From Butyricicoccus sp. (GTDB lineage Bacteria > Bacillota > Clostridia > Oscillospirales > Butyricicoccaceae), in assembly GCA_020025885.1 (NCBI GenBank), contig JAHHRJ010000016.1, positions 1 to 44,402 of the forward strand: a stretch of DNA of 44,402 bases. Reading direction: 5' to 3'. Below, piece by piece: positions 7,439 through 16,070 of this stretch. The notes under the pieces were generated by a model. The model had not been told where the DNA came from, searched no databases, and worked only from the letters and a program-made list of their open reading frames with translations. Both the position numbers and the translations under genes were made by a program. The stretch's first letter is position 1. Each line of letters opens with the position of its first letter.

Positions 7439-10400
7439 CTACGCCTTGCTCTCACCCAGCGTAATGGTGTATACGCCCTGCTTGGTGTGATCTTCAGATT
7501 CTGTCAGAATACGGATAACCTGATCTTGTACTGGCAGGATGGTAACGCTTGCATTGTCCTTTCCAACCGCCTTTACATCCTTTTCAGTCACGCCAGCCTG
7601 AGATACAGTAAACTTACCGCTCTCCAGTGCGCTCTTATCTGCGGTCTGATTTCCAACCTGCAAAGATGCCAGCTTTTCACTTGCGCCCATGCCAAATCTT
7701 GGGGTACCTGTGATCAACTCGGACTCTACCAGCTGCACCTTCTCGTCAAACTTGAGCTTCATCCAAACAGCAGAAACCAGATCAAAGGAATAGGTGCGAA
7801 CAGTTACGCCATCCTTGCTTTTCTCTTCTACCTTTGCATTCAGATCCTTCCAAGTCTTGCCGTCTGCCGACCACTCTACATGGATGGATTTTGCCGCTGG
7901 AGCCGGCTCTTTCAGATACAGCTTCACCTGTGCCATATTCTGTGCAGTGTCATAGCGGAACTTCATCTCGCCCTGACCTTCCCAAACGGTATCTTCTGCC
8001 GACTTTTTGCCATCACGTACTGCACCCAGCGCATTGGTCTGCGACTGATCACCCAGCAGGATTTCTGCCGCCTTTGTCGCAACATTGCCGCTCGGCACAA
8101 CTTCACCCTTGGATACGCGCACGGTTGCGGTTGGATGCATTTCCTTGCCAAATACCTGCGCAGTACCTGTTACAACATAGGTATTCGGTGTTTTGAGATT
8201 CAGCTTGCTTTTATCCCAAGTTACAGGGAAGGAAGCACCCGAAAGCTCTCCATTTGCAAGGACTGCCTGCAAGGTCTCTGGCAGATTTGCAGTTGCCGCT
8301 CCAACCGCAACTGCGGTCGAGTAATTCTGAAGTGCTGCAACCTGATCCACCATCGTCACATTGACAGAAACATTCAGATCCTTGCCCTGTCCAACATTGA
8401 CTGTGCCCTGTACTTGTGTGGTTCCAGCCTTACTGGTATCCAGAGACTCCGTATTCCAAGCAACGCTCTTGTTTTCGCTCTTGCTGCTATCCAGCGTTAC
8501 CTTGAGCTGCTTGGGAAGCTCTGGTTGGTTGCCCACCTTGACATAATAATTCTTGGAGTATTCCAAACTGCTCACAGCACCCTCTGGCTTCTTAGCATCC
8601 GTGGTTTTTACGGTCACAGATCCAGTTTCCAGTCCATCTGCCTTTGCAGTCAGCTTGAACGAGCCTGACTTATTGGTAGACTGTACAATCGCAAGCAGCT
8701 TACCGCGTGCTGCATTGCGGGTGGTGTTGGTGTACGGGGTATGGTCAGCCTGTTTGCCGTTGTCTACACCCAAAATCTTGCCGTCGCCCTCAATGCTCAG
8801 CGAGATTGCTGGCTCTGCACCATTGACAAACTTACCGCCTGCGTCCTGTACATCAATCGTAATATAGCTGAGATCCTTACCGTCTGCTGTAATCTGTGCA
8901 CGGTCTGCGGATACGGCGAGCTTCTTTGCCTCACCAGTTGTTTCAACCATGCTGCGACCAGTTGTCTGTTTGATTTCCGTTTTTCCGTCTGATTCAAACG
9001 CCTTTGCTGTCAGCTTTCCAGTCTCATATGGTACTTGGAAGGTTGCATACAGGCTCTCATGTCCCTTCCGCTCCACAAATGCATTGTCACCCTCGGTCAT
9101 AGCACCTGCCACATAGGTCTGGTACTGATACTTCTTGGTATCGCTGTCATTGACTTCTGCCTTCGCAACGCCAACTTCCTGATCGTTGAGATAGAGCTTA
9201 ATGACAGGTGCATCGCTGTAAACTGCAACCTCGACCTTACCATTTTCGTCCTTCTGCACATCGGATTCATTCCAAGTTGGCAGAACATGCAGGGTATTCA
9301 CCTTGTCATTCCACAGGCTCTGGTACAGATAATAGGAATCCTTCGGGAAGCCCGTGGTATCAATGATACCAAAGTAAGAGGACTTAGGTGCAACTTCGAA
9401 GTTATCGGTTGCCGATCCCGGAGAAGTGCCATTCCAGGGGGTCGGCTCGCCAAGGTAGTCAAATCCTGTCCAGATAAATTCGCCTGCATTGTAGTCATAG
9501 CGAATGGTGCGCCACCAAGCATCGCTTGCAACAGCCCCCCAGCCAACACGGCTCTTGTCGTATGCCGTCAGCATCTGATTGTCTGTCTGGCTTGCACCGT
9601 TGAATTGACCCTTGTCATTCTTGCCCGGCCCCTTGTATTCATATACGCCACGGCTGTTGACCGCAGAAGCGGTCTCAGATCCATACATCTTCCAGCCCTT
9701 TTCGTGACCTGCTGCAATCTGCTCTTCCTTTGCGTAGTTAAAACCAACAATGCCGCCTTCCTTGTCGATCACTTCCATGACCTTGCCAGGAACATCATCA
9801 CCTGTGCTTCTTCTATTGTCGCCAATGGTGACCGGACGGGAGGTGTCCTCCTCCTTGACCCAGCGAATGAGGTTCTGCGCATGTTGCGGATAATCCGAGC
9901 TGTCTGCGCTGCCATCCAGACCTTCAAAGATCTCATTGCCCAGCGACCACATGATCACAGATGGTGCATTCTTACCGCGTGCAACCATTGCCTTGGTGTC
10001 ATACTCTGCCCATGTCATATCCGGCTTGCCACCCTCAATGGCATTTTCTGCACCAATGGTCTGCTTGAAGTGACCAGAATAGTCGTTGGTATTGCCGTTT
10101 TTCGGATTGGTCCAAGTATCGAATGCCTCATCCACAACCAGCATACCCTGCTTATTGCAAATCTCAATGAGGCTCTGTGCTGCTGGGTTATGGGTAACAC
10201 GGATGGCGTTACAGCCCATTTCCTTCAGGATCTCTACCTGACGCTCGATCGCACGGTGCCATGCCTCGCTGCCCAATGCGCCCTGATCGTGGTGCATACA
10301 TACACCGCGTAACTTCATCTGCTCGCCATTGAGTGAGAAGCCAGTCGCAACATCAAAGCTCATGTAACGGAAACCAAACTCAGTATCATAGGTATCGATA

Positions 10401-11374
10401 ACCTGATTGTCCTTTTTGACCTCTGTGCGCAGTACATACAGGTTTGGCTCACCCTTATCCCATACGTTCCACAGTGCAGGATTTGCAACATCGACCTGAC
10501 TTTCCACCATTGTGCGCTCAGATGCCTTGAACGCTTGCACCGGTGTACTTGTCTTTGCAACGACATTGCCGTTCTTTAAAACGCTGCTTTCAATGGTAAT
10601 TCCTTCTGCTGTGTCCTTGCTGTCGTTCGCGATCTCCGTCTTGATTTTAACGGTGCCCTTTTTCTGTGCAATATCCGGCGTTGTCACGGTGACACCGTTT
10701 GGTGCAACATGAACTGGATCGGTTACATTTAAAGTGACATCACGATAAATACCGCTGCCTGAGTACCAACGGCTGGATGGGATCTTGTTATTGACCTTGA
10801 CCGCAAGCACATTCTCGCCTGTTGTCAAAAGATCGGCTGGCAGCTCAAAAGAAAATGCGGTGTAGCCATATGGATGTGCCCCCAACTTCTTGCCATTGAG
10901 ATACACTTCTGCATTCATATAAACGCCATCAAAATGGATGGAAAGACGCTTGCTCTCCTTCCATGTAGGATCAATCGTAAAGGTCTTGCGATACCAGCCT
11001 GTGCCACCGGGCAGGTAGCCGCTTTCTGCTTCTCCTGCGCTTGTATACGCCTGCTCTATACTATAATCGTGCGGCAGGTTTACATCTTTCCAAGCAGCAT
11101 CATTAAATGCAGCTGCCTGTGCACCAGAAACATCTCCCAAATAGAAGCGCCAGTGATCGTTAAAATTGATCGCGCGTTGTGTTCCTGTATACGCATTAAG
11201 ATATACCATCTCCACCGGAGAGGAGACCTGTGTATCGCTATTTGGCACATCACGTCTTGTTTCAGCGGCAAATGCCATTGGTGCAGCTCCCACAGTCATT
11301 GTGGTTGCAAGGAAAAGCGCTGTTAATCGGTGCGGCATGTGCCCCCGACCTGTGTGATAACGGTGCATACGCAT
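7439..11374 (-). CDS. Secreted multi-domain GH2 glycosidase (beta-galactosidase-like)
   Basis: A 1311-residue exported glycoside hydrolase. The signal peptide is MPHRLTALFLATTMTVGA with cleavage likely after AFA. The GH2 core covers roughly residues 55-650: sugar-binding domain with GTGWYRKTF, TIM barrel with the acid/base Glu in WSLGNE near 476 and the nucleophile Glu in MYGSETAS near 565. After it come a DUF4982-like domain, an invasin-type Ig domain (LAVSADRAQITADGKDLSYI), two Big_4-like Ig domains and a discoidin-like beta-sandwich near the C terminus (VEWSADGKTWKDL). There is no SLH domain or LPXTG signal, so it may be free or held by its accessory domains. The chosen ATG has GGAGG nine bases upstream; an ATG two codons later is possible. 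It is separated from the other GH2 gene by a promoter, so each is its own unit. Substrate is not certain; galactoside is the likeliest. Confidence 0.9.
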   Translation of the reverse strand: MRMHRYHTGRGHMPHRLTALFLATTMTVGAAPMAFAAETRRDVPNSDTQVSSPVEMVYLNAYTGTQRAINFNDHWRFYLGDVSGAQAAAFNDAAWKDVNLPHDYSIEQAYTSAGEAESGYLPGGTGWYRKTFTIDPTWKESKRLSIHFDGVYMNAEVYLNGKKLGAHPYGYTAFSFELPADLLTTGENVLAVKVNNKIPSSRWYSGSGIYRDVTLNVTDPVHVAPNGVTVTTPDIAQKKGTVKIKTEIANDSKDTAEGITIESSVLKNGNVVAKTSTPVQAFKASERTMVESQVDVANPALWNVWDKGEPNLYVLRTEVKKDNQVIDTYDTEFGFRYMSFDVATGFSLNGEQMKLRGVCMHHDQGALGSEAWHRAIERQVEILKEMGCNAIRVTHNPAAQSLIEICNKQGMLVVDEAFDTWTNPKNGNTNDYSGHFKQTIGAENAIEGGKPDMTWAEYDTKAMVARGKNAPSVIMWSLGNEIFEGLDGSADSSDYPQHAQNLIRWVKEEDTSRPVTIGDNRRSTGDDVPGKVMEVIDKEGGIVGFNYAKEEQIAAGHEKGWKMYGSETASAVNSRGVYEYKGPGKNDKGQFNGASQTDNQMLTAYDKSRVGWGAVASDAWWRTIRYDYNAGEFIWTGFDYLGEPTPWNGTSPGSATDNFEVAPKSSYFGIIDTTGFPKDSYYLYQSLWNDKVNTLHVLPTWNESDVQKDENGKVEVAVYSDAPVIKLYLNDQEVGVAKAEVNDSDTKKYQYQTYVAGAMTEGDNAFVERKGHESLYATFQVPYETGKLTAKAFESDGKTEIKQTTGRSMVETTGEAKKLAVSADRAQITADGKDLSYITIDVQDAGGKFVNGAEPAISLSIEGDGKILGVDNGKQADHTPYTNTTRNAARGKLLAIVQSTNKSGSFKLTAKADGLETGSVTVKTTDAKKPEGAVSSLEYSKNYYVKVGNQPELPKQLKVTLDSSKSENKSVAWNTESLDTSKAGTTQVQGTVNVGQGKDLNVSVNVTMVDQVAALQNYSTAVAVGAATANLPETLQAVLANGELSGASFPVTWDKSKLNLKTPNTYVVTGTAQVFGKEMHPTATVRVSKGEVVPSGNVATKAAEILLGDQSQTNALGAVRDGKKSAEDTVWEGQGEMKFRYDTAQNMAQVKLYLKEPAPAAKSIHVEWSADGKTWKDLNAKVEEKSKDGVTVRTYSFDLVSAVWMKLKFDEKVQLVESELITGTPRFGMGASEKLASLQVGNQTADKSALESGKFTVSQAGVTEKDVKAVGKDNASVTILPVQDQVIRILTESEDHTKQGVYTITLGESKA

Positions 11375-11675
11375 CCTTTCAGTCCTCCCATCATTTCAAA
11401 CAGACTTGTTTTAATGTATTATCATTATTACAGATTCGCTGACCGATTGTAAACCATCATTTCCAACGAAATTACTCTCCATTTACTATGCATTTTTACT
11501 AATTTTTTTGCAACAATTCGCATAATTTATATCTGTATTCGCAAGATTATTTTGTCTATTTTTTATATATTTTGCATATTTTTGGATTATTATAGAAAGC
11601 ATTTTATCTCATCACATTGACTTTTTACACATATTTTGTATACTATCAAAGCCTTTTGGCTTTCAAAATTTTTAA
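11375..11675. other. AT-rich upstream region of the second GH2 gene
   Basis: No gene is visible. On the minus strand a possible -35, TTTACA (11448-11453), lies 17 bases from TAATAA, a weak -10. Farther upstream TTTACTA occurs twice as direct repeats (11482-11488 and 11495-11501), the same half-site that forms an inverted repeat at the other GH2 promoter. The left part is long runs of A and T up to the MITE-like element. Confidence 0.45.
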
Positions 11676-11842
11676 TTAGAGCAATACCGCATAATTCAGC
11701 AAGAGCGATTTTCGGAAAAATTTCTCGTCAGAAAAAGGCGTGAATCCGCAGGAATCCTTGATGGATTTCAAGGATTCACAACGAATTTATGGCGCGAAAT
11801 TTTCGCAAAGCGCCGCAGATGACATTGTGCGGTGTTGCCTTA
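11676..11842 (+). mobile_element. MITE-like palindromic element, copy 1
   Basis: This non-coding element of about 167 bases has terminal inverted repeats (GCAATACCGCATAAT at the left; complement of ATTGTGCGGTGTTGC at the right) and internal hairpins: GAATCCTTGA/TCAAGGATTC around 11752-11777 and GGCGC/GCGCC farther right. A nearly identical copy in opposite orientation is at 17584-17752, with about three differences over 160 bases by eye. No transposase is present, so it would move in trans. It ends 17 bases before the start of a decayed membrane-protein gene. Confidence 0.85.
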
Positions 11843-11859
11843 GAGATAATGGGGGACTT

Positions 11860-12582
11860 ATGAAAATCAGCAAACTACCTACGGCGATGTGCAACAAGCT
11901 GGCGCAAGCCACACAAATGCGGGGCGATGAAACATCTGGTCTGCTTTTCGGCACAAAAATGGCTTCCAAACAACTATTTATGTTTTAGATCGCTATTTCC
12001 AAACACTTGTCAGTGTGTCTGTCTCGCAAGCTGGGCAGCAGCCAAATCCTACAATGTTTGAATAGCTTGTCAAAGAACATAAAGAGATTTCAAATTGCAG
12101 TGTTTCTGGATAATGCACAGCCCGCGCCATCCGAAAACATTATCGGCGGTCTGGTCGGTGCGCTGCTTGGCTCTGTGCTTGGCGTCATTGTTATGGTTAT
12201 TTTTGGGCAGCTGGGTCGTTTCAGCGCGATCTCTGGTTTGATCCTTGCGGTGTGCAGTATTAAGGGCTATGAAATGTTAGGAGGAACGGTCAGCAAAAAG
12301 GGTATTGCACTCTCTATGCTCATCGTGCTTGGCATGACCTATGTTGGCAACTATCTCGACTGAGCTGTTTCTGCAATGTCTGTTTTGGAGATTGACTTTT
12401 TCACTGCTGTCCGTGCCATCCCACTGCTGATTGAAGAGAACGCCATTGACCCTGCAAACTTCTATGATAACATTGTTCTGCAATATGTATTTGTTTTGCT
12501 TGGCGCAGTTCTAACGATTTCAAAATGCTTGCGCGGCAATCGAGCGAGCGACGTTACGCATAAGCTGGGTCTCCAAGGCTAA
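11860..12582 (+). pseudogene. Decayed membrane-protein gene with two frameshifts and two nonsense codons
   Basis: Protein-like sequence runs through this stretch only if the frame is changed twice. It starts at ATG 11860 after GGGGG (MKISKLPTAMCNKLAQATQM, DETSGLLFGTK), shifts near the A-run at 11955-11959 into a second frame (NGFQTTIYVLDRYFQTLVSV, then SQAGQQPNPTMFE), meets TAG at 12063, continues as LVKEHKEISN, then returns to the first frame near 12100 as AVFLDNAQPAP. Four hydrophobic segments follow (IIGGLVGALLGSVLGVIVMV and later), broken by TGA at 12361, where a Trp codon is likely ancestral, ending at TAA 12580-12582. It appears to be a soluble N-terminal part plus a four-helix membrane part. 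I do not recognise a named family. The MITE immediately upstream may have removed its promoter. Confidence 0.7.
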
Positions 12583-12620
12583 ACTACATTCGTAACATAC
12601 AAAAACAAAACCCAACCACC

Positions 12621-12656
12621 AAAACGGTGCTTTTTATAAGGCACCGTTTTCCTTTA
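12621..12656 (+). terminator. Intrinsic terminator after the decayed gene
   Basis: AAAACGGTGC and GCACCGTTTT form a perfect ten-pair stem with loop TTTTTATAAG, followed by CCTTT. The A/T outer pairs provide the U-run. Confidence 0.85.
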
Positions 12657-12730
12657 CCTATTTTTTACCGATCTCCCACCCACAACTTTACACAAATTTC
12701 GTATAATAAACTTCCCAAACCGTAACTGAC

Positions 12731-12759
12731 TTGCCGAATCCAGCAAAAAAAGTTATACT
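12731..12759 (+). promoter_or_regulatory. Promoter of the two-component/PPTase operon
   Basis: TTGCCG (12731-12736) and TATACT (12754-12759) are spaced by 17 bases. Transcription would start at about 12766, at the left edge of a short inverted-repeat element, which would then be the leader RNA. Confidence 0.6.
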
Positions 12760-12764
12760 GATTC

Positions 12765-12845
12765 TAGGGCGTATCTGAAAACAAAGAAATCGACGAATTT
12801 TCCCCAGTGAGTGCGTAGATGCAAGGCAAAATCAGATAGCCCCTA
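12765..12845 (+). mobile_element. Short inverted-repeat element in the response-regulator leader
   Basis: This 81-base sequence begins TAGGGCGTATCTGA and ends TCAGATAGCCCCTA, giving terminal inverted repeats of about 14 bases with two mismatches. No coding content. The last bases of the window (from 44350) begin with TTAGGGGTTGTCTGA, the same type of end, so a second member of the family probably starts there. Confidence 0.6.
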
Positions 12846-12887
12846 AGTATGAGATGCCTCATGATTTATCAGGAAGAGAGATGCTAT

Positions 12888-13571
12888 ATGCCTACGATTT
12901 ATTGTGTAGAAGATGATGTAAACATTCGGGAACTGGTGCTCTATGCCCTGCGTGCCTCTGGTTTTGAAGCAGAAGGGTTTGACAGTGCAGCTCCTTTTTT
13001 TGAGCGTTTGGATACCGTCTGCCCTGATCTTGTACTGCTTGATATCATGCTGCCGGGAACAGATGGGCTGTCTGTTCTGCATACTCTGCGCGAAACATCG
13101 CGTACCGCAAACCTGCCCGTCATCCTGTTGACCGCCAAAACTGCTGAATATGACAAGGTGCGTGGCTTAGATGACGGTGCAGACGACTATCTTTGCAAAC
13201 CATTTGGTGTCATGGAACTGATCTCCCGTATTAAGGCTGTTTTGCGCCGCGCCGCTCCAGCCCCCACTAACAACGCCCTGACCCTTGGCGAGATCACGCT
13301 CGATACTGCCAGACATACCGTGGAATCTGCTGGACAGCCTATTGTCCTGACACTCAAAGAATTTGATTTGCTGCACTATCTCATGGAAAACGTAAATATC
13401 GTGCTCACACGTGAAAAGCTCATGGAAGCTGTTTGGGGCTTTGGCTTTGAGGGCGAAAGCCGCACCGTAGATATGCACATCAAAACCCTGCGGCAAAAAC
13501 TGGGTGCGCCCAGCGCACAGATTCAAACCGTTCGCGGTGTGGGCTATAAGATTGAGGCACAAGCAAAATGA
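12888..13571 (+). CDS. OmpR/PhoB-family response regulator
   Basis: A 227-residue DNA-binding response regulator. The receiver domain has the acidic pair in CVEDD, phospho-acceptor Asp52 in LLDIMLPGTDG, switch Thr in LLTAKT and Lys in LCKPFG. The C-terminal winged helix includes FDLLHYLMEN, VWGFGFEGESRTVDMHIKTL and the closing VRGVGYKIE. The start MPTIYCVEDD is chosen because it fits the family N terminus and has GGAAGAGAG upstream; the ATG at 12849 would overlap the repeat element. It overlaps the sensor kinase gene by ATGA. The pair resembles PhoB/PhoR, but no phosphate gene is adjacent, so the signal is unknown. Confidence 0.93.
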   Translation: MPTIYCVEDDVNIRELVLYALRASGFEAEGFDSAAPFFERLDTVCPDLVLLDIMLPGTDGLSVLHTLRETSRTANLPVILLTAKTAEYDKVRGLDDGADDYLCKPFGVMELISRIKAVLRRAAPAPTNNALTLGEITLDTARHTVESAGQPIVLTLKEFDLLHYLMENVNIVLTREKLMEAVWGFGFEGESRTVDMHIKTLRQKLGAPSAQIQTVRGVGYKIEAQAK

Positions 13572-15241
13572 AAAAACGAATTTGTCACCGTATGCTCGCG
13601 CTTGCCATGCTGGCAGCCCTACTAACCAGCAGCGCGATGTTCGCCCTGCGATGGCAAGATGGTTTGCGCGAGCTCTCTGAGCAAACCTTACGGCAAGCCG
13701 CAATTGCACAAGCAGGATATCTGCACGCTGAAGACCCAATGGGAGCACTGCACGCCATTGGAGAATCCGATCGCTCCCGCATTACACTCATTGCCGCAGA
13801 TGGCTTGGTGCGCTACGACTCCAATGCCGATATCGCCCAAATGGAAAATCATGCAGATCGTCCTGAGGTGCACGCCGCGCTGACGCACGGCAGCGGCAAA
13901 GGTGTGCGTTTTTCCTCTACGCTCGATGCGCTCACCTGCTATGTTGCGCTGCGCCTGCCGACTGGTGATGTTCTCCGCGTTTCCAATACCACCGATCTGC
14001 TCACACGCTCCGTTTTGGATACCCTGCCCACAATGGGTCTTGTCATCCTGCTGATTTTCCTGCTCTCCGCAGTCGTATCCGCTCGGCTGACCGAGCAGCT
14101 TGTCCGTCCCATCAATGCCATCGATCCCACGAACCCACTCTCGACCGATGTTTACGACGAGCTTTCCCCGCTCGTCCATCGACTCAATGAGCAAAATCGG
14201 CAAATCGCCCTGCAAATTGCAACCCTGCGACGTAAGCAGGTAGAATTTGATGCCATCACCTCCGGCATGGATGAGGGCTTACTGCTGCTTGACGAACATT
14301 TGACTGTACTCACTTGCAGCCGTGCTGCTCGCAGGCTTTTAGACTCCCCTGCCGCCGCAGGTCTGCCTCTGGATGCGTTCGAGTGCAATGAAACCATTCT
14401 GCAAGACACACGAAAGGCACTTTCTGGAGAATCCAGTGTATATATTCTGGAACGCGCTGGCAAGCACCTGCGTTTGTCTTTCAGTCCGGTGCATGTTGAT
14501 GAAGAAGTTCGCGGTGTTGTGATGCTCGTGCTTGATATCTCCGCCCAATATACCGCCGAGCAGTCACGCCGTATGTTTACCGCCAACGTCACCCATGAAC
14601 TCAAAACACCGCTCACCTCTGTCCTTGGCTATGCAGAGATGATCCGCTATGGGCTTGCCAAAGCAGAAGATATTCCAAACTTTGCGACGCGCATTCACAA
14701 TGAGGCGGCACGCCTGTTAAATCTTGTAGATGATATCATGAAGCTGTCTCGACTCGATGAGGGACGTAGCACCTTAAACTTCGAGCCCATCGACCTATAT
14801 GCGCTGACAAACTCTGTCTGTGAACGTCTGTATGATCGTGCGGCACAGCATCAGGTTACGCTGTCTGTACATGGCACATCCTGCATCATTTCTGGTGTTC
14901 CGATCATGGTAGATGAGGTCATTTCCAACCTGTGTGACAACGCGATCAAATATAACCACGCACAGGGAACCGTAGATTGTACCATCGCACAGGAACCCTC
15001 TGAGATTGTGCTCTGCATCAGCAATACTGGTTCTGCCATCCCAACAGATGCACAGTCCCATATCTTTGAACGTTTCTACCGTGCTGACGCGTCCCGCTCA
15101 CAGGAGATCCCCGGAACGGGTCTTGGACTATCCATCGTAAAGCACATCTGTGAAATTCATGACGCAGAGATCTCTGTCACTTCCGAACCAGAGCACACAG
15201 TATTCACGGTGCGTTGGCAGATTCCCGAGGTCATGCCATGA
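13568..15241 (+). CDS. PhoR-like membrane sensor histidine kinase
   Basis: A 557-residue sensor kinase that would phosphorylate the regulator encoded just before it. Residues 9-28 and about 153-175 are membrane helices enclosing an extracellular sensor of roughly 125 residues. A HAMP-like segment and a PAS domain (FDAITSGMDEGLLLLDEH) follow. The catalytic part has the phospho-acceptor His343 in ANVTHELKTPL, N box NLCDNAIKYN near 455, F box FERFYRAD and G2 box GTGLGLSIVKH. All catalytic motifs are intact. It overlaps the regulator and the phosphopantetheinyl transferase genes by ATGA on both sides, so the three are one translationally coupled unit. Confidence 0.93.
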   Translation: MKKRICHRMLALAMLAALLTSSAMFALRWQDGLRELSEQTLRQAAIAQAGYLHAEDPMGALHAIGESDRSRITLIAADGLVRYDSNADIAQMENHADRPEVHAALTHGSGKGVRFSSTLDALTCYVALRLPTGDVLRVSNTTDLLTRSVLDTLPTMGLVILLIFLLSAVVSARLTEQLVRPINAIDPTNPLSTDVYDELSPLVHRLNEQNRQIALQIATLRRKQVEFDAITSGMDEGLLLLDEHLTVLTCSRAARRLLDSPAAAGLPLDAFECNETILQDTRKALSGESSVYILERAGKHLRLSFSPVHVDEEVRGVVMLVLDISAQYTAEQSRRMFTANVTHELKTPLTSVLGYAEMIRYGLAKAEDIPNFATRIHNEAARLLNLVDDIMKLSRLDEGRSTLNFEPIDLYALTNSVCERLYDRAAQHQVTLSVHGTSCIISGVPIMVDEVISNLCDNAIKYNHAQGTVDCTIAQEPSEIVLCISNTGSAIPTDAQSHIFERFYRADASRSQEIPGTGLGLSIVKHICEIHDAEISVTSEPEHTVFTVRWQIPEVMP

Positions 15242-15900
15242 ATCCAGTCTCTGTGTCGCTCTATCACACCAAGGTGATTTCTCCTTGTGATCTCTCACAG
15301 TTTGCGCACATTATCTGTCCAGAACGGCTTTCTGTGTTGTCCAAGATTGGGCACAGGCATGCGCATGCATGCTCTCTGACTGGGGATCTCCTACTCGCTG
15401 AGATCGTTCGTGCACACATTCCACAGGCAGTTTTCCCACTCGTACGCAAATCTGATGCAAACGGAAAGCCCTATCTAGTCGATTTTCCCGATTTTCATTT
15501 CTCATTATCTCACAGCGGGGACATTGTCGTCTGTGCTGTGAGCACCGTTCCTGTGGGTGTCGATCTGGAACTCCCCCGCCCTGTGCGTTCTGGTATTGCT
15601 GCGCGATGGTTTTCTCCGGAAGAACAATGTTTCCTCACACAAAATCCATCTGCCTTTTTTGATCTATGGATGGCAAAAGAAGCGGTGCTCAAAGAGATCG
15701 GCTGTGGGATTTCTGGTGGACTGAAGCAGGTGTCTGTTTGTCTCTCACCTGTACCACACCTGACCGCACCTGTTTTTGGACAATGGCATACACTCTCGCG
15801 TGCACAGCTTGCCTCGGATATCGCAGTCATGGTTTCTACCCTCGGGACAGATATCCCCGCCATCGCCATCCATCCGACGCGCGAACTGTCATTTTTATAA
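15238..15900 (+). CDS. Sfp-type 4'-phosphopantetheinyl transferase
   Basis: A 220-residue enzyme that moves phosphopantetheine from CoA to a serine of a carrier protein. Family motifs are in order: FHFSLSHSG (about 88-96), VGVDLELP with the Mg-binding Asp and Glu, RWFSPEE, and the signature FFDLWMAKEAVLKEIGCGI. Length is typical of Sfp/Gsp enzymes and about twice that of AcpS. The ATG at 15238 shares ATGA with the kinase stop, which supports this start over an upstream in-frame ATG. No polyketide, peptide synthetase or carrier-protein gene is in the window, so it may activate a distant carrier or the fatty-acid ACP. Its coupling to a two-component system is unusual. Confidence 0.9.
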   Translation: MNPVSVSLYHTKVISPCDLSQFAHIICPERLSVLSKIGHRHAHACSLTGDLLLAEIVRAHIPQAVFPLVRKSDANGKPYLVDFPDFHFSLSHSGDIVVCAVSTVPVGVDLELPRPVRSGIAARWFSPEEQCFLTQNPSAFFDLWMAKEAVLKEIGCGISGGLKQVSVCLSPVPHLTAPVFGQWHTLSRAQLASDIAVMVSTLGTDIPAIAIHPTRELSFL

Positions 15901-15950
15901 ATTTTAACCGACTGTGCAAAGGACGATACCTATATTTTCGGCATTTTGCC

Positions 15951-15979
15951 TTGAATTTAAGGTGCAAGATTGCTATAAT
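15951..15979 (+). promoter_or_regulatory. Promoter of glgA
   Basis: TTGAAT (15951-15956) and TATAAT (15974-15979) with a 17-base spacer lie about 90 bases before the start codon, leaving a leader that contains a short hairpin (GCATGG... region) but no riboswitch I recognise. Confidence 0.75.
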
Positions 15980-16070
15980 ATGAATAAGTAATCATCATAA
16001 CGCACGGCACCCATGCAAGTTTACAGCATGGTATCCGCTCGCTCTGGAAGTCTAACGGAGGGTTTCTCTT

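Noticed and set aside
11740..11988. Open frame starting within the MITE
   Set aside because: Its first 40 codons lie in the palindromic element and the rest belongs to the frame-shifted pseudogene. No ribosome site precedes it.
12361..12363. In-frame TGA as a selenocysteine codon
   Set aside because: The gene has other nonsense and frameshift damage, the position fits Trp in a membrane protein, and no suitable insertion hairpin follows.
12849..12887. Upstream ATG for the response regulator
   Set aside because: It lies beside the repeat element, lacks a ribosome site and adds 13 residues before the conserved receiver start.
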